Assembly: GCA_964007475.1 (NCBI GenBank)
Contig: OZ023274.1
Location: 90,419,213-90,483,212, forward strand
DNA length: 64,000 bases
Direction: 5' to 3'
Source of the DNA: Hybos culiciformis
Lineage: Eukaryota; Arthropoda; Insecta; Diptera; Hybotidae
Within the stretch, counting starts at the first letter, position 1. Every line of letters starts with the position of its first letter. The notes beneath the pieces were generated by a model. That model had not been told where the DNA came from. It did no database searches and saw only the letters and a list, made by a program, of their open reading frames with translations. A program made the position numbers and the translations under genes. Below, one piece after another: positions 25,072 to 35,400 of the stretch.

Positions 25072-26005
25072 TTGAAAATTGGGATGGGATGGGAAGCGAA
25101 AAAAAAGCGTATAATTATTTCACAAAAACAAAAACAAAAAAAAGTTCGTCACAATTGGAAAAAAAAAAAATTCGTTCAATATTAATTTTTCTTTTTCTTC
25201 TTTATCTTCTCCTTCGACGAGCAGATTTCTTCTTTAACTTTAGAAAATTTTGTTTCTTTAAATTTATTAAAATACGAATTAAAAAAACAAATATTAATAA
25301 AAAGTTTATTAAATTTCTAAAAAATCTCAAATTGTTTTTTGTTCAGCAGAAAAAAAATCGTTTTTTCAATTCAAGTAAAAATTATGTCAGATTCCGAGCT
25401 GTCAATGTCATTTTTGTGAGTCATCAACAAAAATATTTTTGCGTTTTCTCATAATAGTTTATGTTAAAAGACAATGTTCGGAAATAAAACTATTGTTTTT
25501 GGTTAAGTGTTTAACAATATGTCGTAATGAATCTCCTCTTGTTCTGTACCCATTCAAGTATGCTAAAAAGAATATTCCTATATTCGTATAGGTATAGTGA
25601 AAACCAATTTTCAACATTATATTATTAATTAATTACTTTCAATGAAATTATAATCGAAGTATCTACACTATCAGCTTTTAGAGCACCGTACCGTATCACT
25701 GTCTCCTTCAGTCCTTTCAAAGAATTAACGAATCTGTTGGCTTATTTGATTTACATAACCGCCTGGGCAAACTGGACGCGACGGACGCGACGCAAACTTT
25801 AATGACGTTAATGGCCATATAATTTCACTTTAACGTCATTAACGTCGTTAACGTCGAAACTGTACGCGTTCGTTTAATATTTCTTACGTCATTTGCGTCG
25901 CGTCCGTCGCGTGCGTCACGTAGAGTTTAACCAAACTATAATAATAATGATGTCTCTGCCGAAACGGCTGGACAAATACGAAAAAAATTCGATATTTTTA
26001 CAGGT
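25072..26005. other. VPS4 upstream region
   Basis: AT-rich sequence that should contain the VPS4 promoter and 5' UTR. The plus-strand frame at 25053-25454 is antisense to the VPS4 start and is a Phe/Lys-rich artefact. A CGTC-motif inverted repeat lies at 25770-25935. Confidence 0.5.
25770..25935. mobile_element. short TIR element built on a GACGCGACGGACGCGACG motif
   Basis: Left arm GGACGCGACGGACGCGACG at about 25784 is matched in reverse at 25893-25915 (GCGTCGCGTCCGTCGCGT). Between them ACGTCATTAACGTCGTTAACGTC repeats the motif family in both directions. It ends near GTTTAACCAAAC on the right and GGGCAAACTGG on the left, so the termini are imperfect. About 165 bp, no coding capacity, no clear target duplication. 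It is far more GC-rich and CpG-rich than its surroundings. Confidence 0.65.
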
Positions 26006-26014
26006 CAAAAATGT

Positions 26015-26665
26015 GGCGCAGTGAAATAAGGCCGCGGGAAATAAGGCCGCGATAGGTTTTTTGTTGCGGTCTTATTTCATTTTGAAAAATGAAATAAGGC
26101 CGCGAAAAAATCCTCGCGGTCTTATTTCATTTTGAAAAATGAAATAAGACCGCATAAAATTCCTGGCGGCCTTATTTCGTTTTAAAAAATGAAATAAGAC
26201 CGCGACAAAAAAAAAAATTAATCGGAGGGCTAATTTCATTTTGAAAAATTAAATAAGGCCGCGAGGATTTTTTCGCGGCCTTATTTCATTTTGAAAAACG
26301 AAATAAGGCCGCGTAATCTTATGAGGTGAGCACACAGGGCAGGGGGCAGCAGGGCGGCTCACCTCACAAGATTACGCGGCCTTATTTCATTTATAAAAAT
26401 GAAATTAGCCCTCCGAATAATTATTTTTTTTGTCGCGGTCTTATTTCAAAACGAAATAAGGCCGCAAGGAATTTTTTGCGGTCTTATTTCATTTTTCAAA
26501 ATGAAATAAGACCGCGAGGATTTTTTCGCGGCCTTATTTCATTTTGAAAAACGAAATAAGGCCGCGAAAAAATCTTCGCGGCCTTATTTCATTTTGCAAA
26601 ATGAAATAAGACCGCAACAAAAAAACGTCGCGGCCTTATTTCCCGCGGCCTTATTTCCATCCCCC
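26015..26665. mobile_element. foldback element, GAAATAAGGCCGC family, copy 1
   Basis: About 650 bp made of alternating direct and inverted copies of GAAATAAGGCCGCG separated by short spacers such as ATTTTGAAAAAT. The array can fold into a string of hairpins as well as one long palindrome. It begins GGCGCAGTG and ends with the complement of GGGGGATGG, and is bracketed by a perfect 9-bp target duplication, CAAAAATGT (26006-26014 and 26666-26674). At the centre (about 26310-26375) a GC-rich insert, GAGGTGAGCACACAGGGC through GGCAGCAGGGCGG, is itself bounded by inverted TAATCTT(A/G)TGAGGTGAG ends. Copy 2, in reverse orientation, is at 40264-40840. It lies between the divergent genes VPS4 and LSM10. 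Confidence 0.9.
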
Positions 26666-26674
26666 CAAAAATGT

Positions 26675-27477
26675 TCGTAACAAAATGTTTTTTACTTTTC
26701 TTTTGGGCATACAAAATCGATCCAACAATTTTGAAGGGAATAGGTATATTCTAAGTATGTTGTATAGTATCAAATAAATAACGTTCATATGTGTTTTTTT
26801 TCCTGGTTTTAGAACACAGCCAACAAAAGTTTAGTAGCCTTCTACAATTTACAATATTTTATACGTACAATAATAATCAGGAAAATAAGAACCTGTTTAT
26901 CAACCTCCCTTTTGTTTGATGCATGTTGGTGAAGTTACAGATTTTCAAGTCAGAAAGAGATATCGATAGTTCTTTTAACATTATAAAAATATGTATTAAA
27001 AATTAAAAAGAATGAATCTTGACTCACTTCCTGCTTGACTTTTTCCAACTTTTCGGCTTTCAAAAATACTTCATCTTATTTATTTTGGTTTAATCACAGA
27101 ATTTGATAATAAATTATTTTGAAAAGAAAACAACTGAAATCTTTTAATAAATTATTCAACTTTCTTTCGAATTTTAATAACAAAACAAAGAAAACAAAAG
27201 AAAAATATTTATTTATTTACAAAATGACATGACGTCACTTCGGCGGTACGACATTGGTGATTTTGGATATCATATGTTTGAAATTTGTTTATTGGGTTTT
27301 TCATAGCTAAGTTTTATTGCCCATCCAATCGCAATGAAAACAAAAGAAAAATTTTATTTTGCTTTGTGAGATTGTGAAATGAAAACAAATTGAAAATGAA
27401 AACAAACAGTTGCTTGAAGAAAACAAATCCTCATCGAATCGAGTGGCCATAAATAAGTCATTGGCAAGAGTTAAATA
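26675..27477. other. LSM10 upstream region
   Basis: AT-rich DNA between the foldback element and LSM10, no coding frame recognised. The final 200 bases, GAAAACAAA-rich and leading to AAATAATG at 27478, presumably hold the LSM10 promoter and leader. Confidence 0.5.
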
Positions 27478-27888
27478 ATGAATTCGCTAATCAATTTAAA
27501 TCGTCGTGAAAAATATTTTGCAACAAATTTACTATCATGTGTCCCAATAATTTTAATTGGAAAATCTATTTTAGTTGATTTGAGAAATGATACAAGTGTA
27601 GCAGGACGCTTAGTTACCGCCGATGGTTTTATGAATTTAACATTGGAATTTTGTGTTTTTATTGATCAAAAAGGATTGCAATATGAGTTTGATGATTTTA
27701 TGATTCCAGCTAGAAATATAAGACAAATTATAATTCCAGATAATGTTAAAATATCAATTAAATTGAATGAATATTTTACAAAATTGGCGTCACAAAAAAA
27801 CACAAAACCAAAAAGAACGAGAACTTTCAAGGAAGCTCGTGCGATTCGGAAACATCGAGAAATATTAATGGAAATTTCAGAAAAATAG
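27478..27888 (+). CDS. Lsm10: U7 snRNA-associated Sm-like protein LSm10
   Basis: Single-exon frame of 136 residues with a clear Sm fold. The Sm1 motif is around residues 36-65 (VDLRNDTSVAGRLVTADGFMN, with D/G/N in the expected places). The Sm2 motif is around 78-90 (FMIPARNIRQIIIP). A basic C-terminal tail (KPKRTRTFKEARAIRKHRE) follows. The D-x-F-M-N-L form and V-D-L-R at the start match LSm10, which with LSm11 replaces SmD1/SmD2 in the Sm ring of the U7 snRNP. That particle cleaves replication-dependent histone pre-mRNA 3' ends in the nucleus. SmD1 itself is the main alternative, but it would end in Gly-Arg repeats, absent here. A possible polyadenylation region with AATAAA copies lies near 28088-28103. 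The gene is followed on the same strand by ZNF277. Confidence 0.9.
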   Translation: MNSLINLNRREKYFATNLLSCVPIILIGKSILVDLRNDTSVAGRLVTADGFMNLTLEFCVFIDQKGLQYEFDDFMIPARNIRQIIIPDNVKISIKLNEYFTKLASQKNTKPKRTRTFKEARAIRKHREILMEISEK

Positions 27889-28406
27889 AAGAAAAGAAAA
27901 TGTTCACTAAAATTGTATTCTTAACTTACCTACAATTGAATTTTGTATTTTTAAATAATAACATTAAATTATGAAAGAAAATTTGTTTACATTTTAAAAG
28001 CACACATGACACATTCCCATATGTTTTTGACAATCACATATCAAAAAAATGTTTTGATTCAATTTGTACAAAGTTAAAATAGAAAAATAATAAAATTTAA
28101 TAAAGATTTTTTTTTATAGCTCTTTTGGTAAGAATTACGATCTGAACGAATATTGAGAAAGAAACAAGTTAGTTAGTTAGTTATCTAGGTACCTACCTCG
28201 TAAAAAAGTGTTTACTAGAGAAATTTACTACATTAAGTATACCTAGCATCCCTTAATCCATAATCCATGTTGAATTCCGTTTTTACCAAAATAGAAACTT
28301 AACTAAATCTATCTACCTACCTACTCAATAAAAAATAAATTGATTGATTTCTGATAAATTTTATCTTTTTTTTATAGGTATTAATTTTAATAAATAATTG
28401 TACCTC
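27889..28406. other. LSM10-ZNF277 spacer with ACCT-rich repeats
   Basis: Holds the LSM10 3' UTR and, from about 28140, probably the ZNF277 leader. GTTAGTTAGTTAG, CCTACCT and CTACCTACCTAC microsatellite-like runs occur at 28170-28325. A strong splice acceptor, TTTTTTTTATAG at about 28366-28377, sits 29 bases before the ZNF277 ATG and suggests a 5' UTR intron. Confidence 0.55.
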
Positions 28407-29735
28407 ATGGATAAAGATCGAGATAGTCCAAATAATATTCTAACTTCATTGACATTGGAAGATCCTATCAAAAGAATGAATACTAATGAGATAGTTGCAA
28501 CAATTCCTTGCTTAAAATGTCATGAAATATTTGAGTTTCCTTCATCTAAAGATGATTATTTGGCCCATTTATTTTTAATGCATCGCCTGGTTATAGCTGA
28601 TGTTGAGGATATTGCAATTTTAAGTGATTATCTTATGTTTTGGATTAAAAAATTTAAAAATCATGAATTTGAAGAATTTTGTACTACAATGCTTCTTGAT
28701 CAACTTCCTGACGGTAAGCCATCAAAAAATGAAAAATATTACCTTTTAAGTGATATTCTGCCTGCCGATTATGAACTAAGAAATAGTCTACATAAAACTC
28801 GTTTAGATAATGTACTTTCTCAGCATCAGTTCGAATTAACAGATCGAAGTTTTCAACGTGAATGTCTTCATTGTCGTGATGTCATTAGAGGATTACGTTC
28901 CGAGTACTTGGAGCATTTATTCAATAAACATTTTGTTCAATTAGGCAAGCCGGAAAATTTGGTATTTATTGATGAGCTAATTGATGTGGTGCAAGAAAAA
29001 TTGGAAAATCTAATTTGCTTATATTGTGAAAAAATTTTTAAAGATCGAGGTGTGCTAAAAGAGCACATGCGAAAGAAAGGGCACAAGAGAATTAATCCAG
29101 ATATTAAATTTTATGACAAATTTTTTTTAATCAACTATCGATTCGAGAAACCGAAAAAAGTTAAAAAAATTAACTTCGCTCAGAATATGTTAAAAAGTAG
29201 AGATAATCATAGACCAAGTGATGATAAATCAAATTTGGAAGACAAAATTAATTCTGATGAAGACTCAGATTGGTCCGATTGGGATGATGAAAAACAGAAA
29301 TTAAAATGTCTATTTTGTTCAGAAAAAAATGTGGATTTTAATTCGCTGAAAGATCACATGCTCGAAAAACATAAAATTGATTTTAATAAAGTAATTAAAG
29401 AATTAAATTTCTATCAAAAAATTAAAGTTGTTAATTATATAAGAAGACAAATTCATATTTTACGTTGTGTAACATGTAATCATAGATCAGATAATTTGAA
29501 TGAATTGCTTAGTCATATGGAAAATGCGAAACATTTTGGTATTGGAGAAAAAAAACAATGGGATCAACCTGAATATTTTTTTCCTACATTTGAAGATGAT
29601 GGGATTTTATGTCTATTAGACGACGATGGAAGTGATGATGTTCCTGATGTCTTAATTTATTCTGAAGAAATTAACGATAAGGCTAATATTAACAAAGAAG
29701 CAGAAAATTTGAGTTTAGAGAATTTTTCCCTGTAA
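28407..29735 (+). CDS. Zfp277: zinc finger protein 277 homologue
   Basis: 442 residues in one coding exon, starting at the ATG at 28407 (MDKDRDSPNN). The frame extends three codons further to a TTG, but an intron acceptor lies just upstream. ZNF277 features are all visible. C-L-K-C-H-E-I-F-E-F ... H-L-F-x-M-H is an atypical N-terminal finger near residues 35-65. ECLHCRDVIRGLRSEYLEHLFNKHF follows near 150-180, then ICLYCEKIFKDRGVLKEHMRKKGHKRINP near 205-235. An acidic DSDWSDWDDE stretch precedes a CLFCSEKNVDFNSLKDHMLEKH finger, and a final finger-like CVTCNHRSDN precedes H-M-x-x-A-x-H. Family members have been described as partners of ribosomal protein uS5 and of chromatin regulators; the exact role is not settled. 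Length is close to the human protein (450). Converges on RNF113, with 160 bases between stops. Confidence 0.93.
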   Translation: MDKDRDSPNNILTSLTLEDPIKRMNTNEIVATIPCLKCHEIFEFPSSKDDYLAHLFLMHRLVIADVEDIAILSDYLMFWIKKFKNHEFEEFCTTMLLDQLPDGKPSKNEKYYLLSDILPADYELRNSLHKTRLDNVLSQHQFELTDRSFQRECLHCRDVIRGLRSEYLEHLFNKHFVQLGKPENLVFIDELIDVVQEKLENLICLYCEKIFKDRGVLKEHMRKKGHKRINPDIKFYDKFFLINYRFEKPKKVKKINFAQNMLKSRDNHRPSDDKSNLEDKINSDEDSDWSDWDDEKQKLKCLFCSEKNVDFNSLKDHMLEKHKIDFNKVIKELNFYQKIKVVNYIRRQIHILRCVTCNHRSDNLNELLSHMENAKHFGIGEKKQWDQPEYFFPTFEDDGILCLLDDDGSDDVPDVLIYSEEINDKANINKEAENLSLENFSL

Positions 29736-29894
29736 AATTATTTAAAGTTCTATTATATAAACAAATACATAAATAAATTTGAAATAAAAAATTGTTTATT
29801 AAAAAAAAAGTGTTAAAATGTTTTTATTTAATCTAGTTTAACATTTTAAGATTTTTTCAATCGTTTCTAAAAATTTCTTAATTGTTATTTTAAT

Positions 29895-31314
29895 TTAATC
29901 ACTGTCGGAACCAGAGTCGCGACAATCAGGTTTTGAATCATTCTTTAATCGTGCAATTATCTCTTTTGCTGGATTAAATACGCCATTTGTTTGAACTGAA
30001 CAAATAAAACATCTGGTACTTTTCTTGAAATTCTCTAATGCACATTTTTCACAGAAATAATGTTTACATCTGAAAAAAAAAGTTTGTATAGTATGTATTA
30101 AATTTTAGTAGTAGCTGGATGAATTCAAAAAAAATATTATAATATACTTGATTGTTAGCCAATTTAATTAAACCAAAAGAATTAAAGCTTTCACTTACTA
30201 TTATATGTTTTAGAGATATTATTAGGTAAACATTAAAAATCTATATATTATTATTTCACATCTGTTTCTTACAGACATACAACATATGAGATCATTACAT
30301 TAAGTATTAAGTCGTGCTAAGGAAATTAATTATTATGTCCTAATATTCCTAAATTAAACTTACTTTGTTACTACAGGATCAGTAAAACTTTCTCGACAAA
30401 TAAAACATTTGAATGGCAATGACTCGTCATCTGAATGGATTTCATATTTCGCATCATCATCATCTGATTCTGCTTCACCTTTTTGATCTGCTTTGTAATC
30501 TAATTCTAGTTGCCAACCAGCTTTGTAATCGCTACGATCATGTAAAAACTTGCAACTATCACCGAAACCACAATAACCAGTTTCTTTATAATCTTTACAA
30601 ATATCTGGTTGATAATCCCATCTTACTGTGGCGCGCAGATGTGCTGGAGCTCTAATAGGACCTTTTCTTACCATTCCAGAGCTGGCATTACCAGCAGCTG
30701 TATCTTTTTTTTTATAATATTGAGCGTAATTATTCATTCCTCGATATACTTTATCATCTGATTTCCCCTCAAGCGATTTATTAATTTCTATACTTTTTTC
30801 GTATATTGCTTGTGCATCACAATTTTGTTCTGTTTCCACTTCATTTGTCGCAGTTGCGCCTTGATCTGATGGTCCCAAAGGTAATGAAGTTTTTTTTGAT
30901 TTGTAATTGACTGCAATCGTTGAAGTATCCTCATCTGATGTCGAAGCCGATGAAGATTGATTTCTAGTTTTATTTTTTCTTGTGGCTCGAACCACTTTTG
31001 TACTTTGAAAATTAGGATTTAACTTCTTACGTTTTTTTTCAATCCGAACAACTGCAGGTTTTGCTTCATCTTCAGAATCTGAAATTGAATGTTTTATTAG
31101 TAGATTTCTAAGTCTGATATTGACGTTATATTTTCTATTAGAAACTCTCCTCTTGTTACAAAGTTTTCAAGTTCAAAAATAAGAACGTTTTGTCAGATTA
31201 TTAGATTAGAGCTCACACCTCACCTTTACCTGATGACTCTGTCGACGTATCTTTCCTTTTACGTGAAAATTTATTTTTGATGCTAAACTTTTTAAAGCCT
31301 ACACCTTCAGCCAT
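29895..31314 (-). CDS. RNF113: RNF113 / CWC24 spliceosomal RING finger protein (midlife crisis homologue)
   Basis: Three exons join in frame: 31314-31230 ([21 protein letters not shown]), 31078-30364 and 30069-29895, giving 324 residues. Splice sites are consensus (GTAAAG, TTTCAG, GTAAGT, TTTCAG). After a disordered, serine-rich, basic N terminus there is a CCCH zinc finger ([20 protein letters not shown], about 189-208). A C3HC4 RING finger follows, starting CFIC at about 253 and split by the second intron (... DPVVTK / CKHYFCEKC ... CFIC). The CCCH-RING order is diagnostic of RNF113A/Cwc24, which binds the pre-mRNA 5' splice site region in the activated spliceosome and acts as an E3 ligase; in Drosophila the homologue is needed in neuroblast lineages. 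The C terminus ends in an acidic Asp/Ser tail. An in-frame GTG at 30995 is internal and not the start. Divergent from ari-1. Confidence 0.96.
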
Positions 31315-32406
31315 TATAGATTTATTTTCACTAATAACTAGAAATAAGAATTAAAAATTAAAATTCTCAATAAATAGGTAGGTTGTAGGTATTCTTTTTC
31401 TTCCTTAAAAAAAGTTTATTGAAAAGACTAAAATCAAATGTCAAACATTGTAAATATAAACAAAAATATACATTTGCTGGCGATAGCAACGCAACAGCAA
31501 CGCAACACTACCTAAAAGTATGCAGCTGTTTGAGTTAAATATGTTGTATGCGCTACAAAACTGCATACAGTTGAGCATTCACTACAGAACACGATTCCAG
31601 CAGCTACCAAATAATAATATTTAGATTACAAAACAGGTTAACGAATGCTGACACGTTAAAAAGATGGTTTAATTTAATTGTGGTTTAAAACACAAAAAGT
31701 TTGTTTATAAAATTTTTCTTTCTAAAAATATTTTGAATTGTTCTTTGTGTTTACTTTTTGACATCGACAATTTATTTATTTTTTTACCACTTTGTATTTT
31801 TTTGCAAATCGTCAGGTTGTACCTTTTTTTTTTAAATGCAATAAAACTATTATGCAGTTAAATTACCAGGTTTTGCGTCGAACCTCCTTTCAAACCATAA
31901 AAAAAAATTTTAATATGAATATGGCAAACCAAATTAACGCAAAAAAAAATGCATCCACTTTTTTTTTGTATATTTTGTAAGTATTGAATATTTTTTCCAA
32001 AAAATGGGATAAATAAATTTGAAAGCAAAATTTTTCAACAATAACCATTTGAAGAACTCAAACTTTAGAAATCGCAATATTGGTTTCTTATTGCTAATCT
32101 CAGTTCAAGGAAAATCTGCAAAAAATAATGCAGTGTAGCGTCGCATCATCTGTAGTTGCATGTGTATCTTACCGTAATTTTCGTAAATAATAAAATTGAT
32201 TTTTTGTTTTTATTCACTGAAAATTCATAAAATACTTTAAAATCTCGAATTAAAAATTAAATTAAGAATAATTATTTTTATTTTCATATTTTTTATTTAA
32301 AAAGGTAAATTTAAGGAAAATAATAAAAAAAAAAACACAATATACATTTTTGTAAAGAATTTCTGAAAAAAAAAAAATAAATTTATTTTAATTTAAAGAA
32401 AAAAAA
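31315..32406. other. divergent promoter region between RNF113 and ari-1
   Basis: About 1.1 kb that must hold the promoters of both genes. At 31510-31580 there are opposed GTATGCAG and CTGCATAC sequences in a less AT-rich stretch, a possible transcription factor or replication feature. No coding frame is convincing. Confidence 0.45.
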
Positions 32407-35400
32407 ATGTCAGACATTGAAGTTGAAGATGACGATATGGAGTATGAAGATTATTATAATTCTGGTAAAATAAAAAAATTGTTTAATAATTTTTTTTTTT
32501 ATTTAAAAAAATCAATTAAAATTTATATAAATTTTATAATAAAACAAGAAAAATAAAATAGAATTCTTTTTTCGTATCAAAGGAGTAAAAAAAAAATAAT
32601 TTTTTTTTGTTCAAATGACGCAGGACATCACTCCATAGAATTTTTTTTCCTTCTTCCAATTCTATCCAAGTCTTTGTTTTTGTTTATTATTATCATAACA
32701 TTGTCAAGGTATTATGCTTCATCCTCATCCGTTGGCAGGCATTGACTCTTTAAAACTAAAAAAATCAATAATTAGAAAAATAAACAGGAGCATGTTATTT
32801 ACTGGTTTCGGAGTAGGAGAAAATCTATAAGTAACTACCTAGTACCTACTCATTTTCCGAAATTTCAGGCCTAATGCTGGAAATATATGTAATATGTGAT
32901 TCCGAGAAGTGAAAGCCAATACTTACTATCTTTAATGATAGAGAAAGAAAATTTAATAATTTCATAGTATGTATTCTTAATTCTAACAGGCTGTTGTAGT
33001 TAATTATAGCTAGTTAGATAGTTAGATATAACCAGCTAATCACATATTTTTTCTAAAATCATTCTTGTCGACAAAACAGAATTTCAAAAGTTAGGTATAC
33101 CTACAGATATTGTGTTTATTTAAAAATTTTACATATCGATATTTTGTGAATACCTAGGACGATATTTTGTGAATACCTAGAGATGATTGTTTTTAATGAG
33201 CAAATTTAATTTTATGTCTATATACAGCTATACTTTAAAACTTTTAGTCACTATCTACAGAATATTGATTATGCTGGAGATAAATTCAACGCATATGAAT
33301 TGATTGAGCTATTACTAGTACTTTATTGTGCTTCTTTTTTTTTTTACGAACAATATCATAATCAATGTAATTTTTTTTTCAAAGATCTTTGTTTTTATCT
33401 TTTCTCAATACTCTTCTGAGTCTTTTATGCACTCAGCATAAGCTGAAACTCAATCATTGGTACAAATTGTACGTACGAGCAAATTATATGAAATAAAATA
33501 TGTAGTTAAATAAGAGGTTATTATTTGCACTAGCTAATAGATACAGTAAGGTGCCCAATTTGTATATTCAAAATATAGTTTTTTTAACTTAAATTATTGA
33601 TTTCTAAGAAAATTTGAAAATAGCTGAAAATTATTTTAGAAATATAGTGATTTTAGTTTAAGTTTAACGAGATTTTTTCTATGCAAAAAATAAAATTATT
33701 TTAATTCTAATATCCGAAATATTTAAAAATTATCTAAACTTATAATTAATTCTTTAAATACATAACAAAAACTGACAAAATAACAAAAATATTTAGAATT
33801 TCTACGAGAAGTACATAAATAATCAATTAAGTATCTTTAAATTTTCTATTATACCAAGTACTGCTTCTTAGAAAAATAAGGATATGACAAGAAGATGATA
33901 TTGCTACGGTTTAAAAATAATTTTTTTTTTTTAGGTTTATTGACTGTAAAAGAAGAATGAAGATTTTGTGAACTTATTTTCTTTTCAATTTTATTTTTGT
34001 TGTTAAAAAGCCGTACTACTTTTTTATGGAGTACTAAAAATATTGTATTTTCTTTACGTGAAAATTTTAAATAAAATTATTATGTGTACACTTGATTTTT
34101 ATTTTTTTTTTGAAAAACATTTTTGAATTTTTGTTTTTGTATAATGTTTCTATATAATTTTTTGTTTTTTTTTTTCCTGAAGAATAATAATTCTTCTGTT
34201 TTTCAAAGGTTTCATAAAGGTTTATTTTTTGTTATTTTCTTATTTTTAATAAGGAAAAAAACAACATTAAAAACTTTTTTTTTTGTGAATTTCTTTTTCA
34301 AGTGCAATATGAATGATATAGGGGTGCAATTGCATTTAATTTTATATTTTTGTAAACAGTGGTAAGGGGTAATTTTATACTACATACACTACATCCACTG
34401 ACATTTTTATATTTTAAATCAATGTTTCGGAATTCTGGTTGTATTCAGCAAATACTCTGGGATTGAAATGTACTCGAGATAAAATACCTGATTAACATAT
34501 TACAAACTGGACTATTGAAATATTAGTGTTATGATTAAACATAGAATATGAATATTGACAAAATAGTTTTAAATAATTTTGATCAAAGAAGTACACTTTG
34601 AAGTCTAAAAATTAATCAAACTTTTTTTTTGTATTTTGGTAGGCCTTTCAAATATTCGTTTCAACAGATAGCTTCGAATTGTTTCTTTTTCTTTGATGTG
34701 TAAACATATTATTAAAGTTTAATAAAACTTTGCGTAATAAGAACTCGAGTGATCTTTCAACTTGTATCTTATATTTAATAGTTCTAATTACATTTTGCCG
34801 TTCAGAAGCTGATTACTTTTTTTATTTATTTAATTATCATTTCATAATTTCAGTTGATAAATAAATGTGTAAAATATTCTCAAAAGTTTGTTGACTTTTA
34901 TTATTTTTTATTTATTTTGAAAAGCATTTATCTAAAGACAATAAAGCTTACCCTTGAAAATAAATGTTGAATAATAAAAAAATAAACAATCTCGTAAAAG
35001 CGAACAAAAATGATTACAGAAATCTTTATCTTAAAAAAAAATTAATAAGTATTATGTATTATTTATAGAACTTTACTAAATTCAAGTAAAGAACATATAT
35101 TTGTTTATGTTCTTCTTTATGTTAATCAATTTCCTATTTTTTTTTATTGATTTTTGTAAATTTACGTTAAACTTTGATTTTATTCTTCAGTGAGGTATTC
35201 ACGATTTAAAAGCAATAATGCAGTTTTCAAATATTTTTTTTAAATTAATAAAGTAATCACATTTCTATTTATTAATTTCCTTTTTAGGTGATGATTGCGA
35301 AGATATCGAACAAATTGATCCAAAGAAAACAGATCCTGAGTATTTTGAATTTGACTGCTTAACGGTCGAAGAAGTAGAAAAACTATTAAATGAATCTGTA

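Noticed and set aside
25053..25454. 133-residue plus-strand frame overlapping the VPS4 start
   Set aside because: Antisense and upstream to VPS4; composition is that of AT-rich noise.
26326..26547. Frames inside the foldback elements (also 40367-40579, 39194-39562, 39500-39799, 42215-42481)
   Set aside because: They are translations of the repeat units themselves and occur on both strands because the elements are palindromic.
26015..26665. Regularly spaced repeats that could be mistaken for a CRISPR array
   Set aside because: The units occur in both directions with near-constant AT spacers, target duplications flank the array, and the context is animal nuclear DNA.
28398..28406. Upstream TTG start for ZNF277
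   Set aside because: Same reason; ATG at 28407 is used instead.
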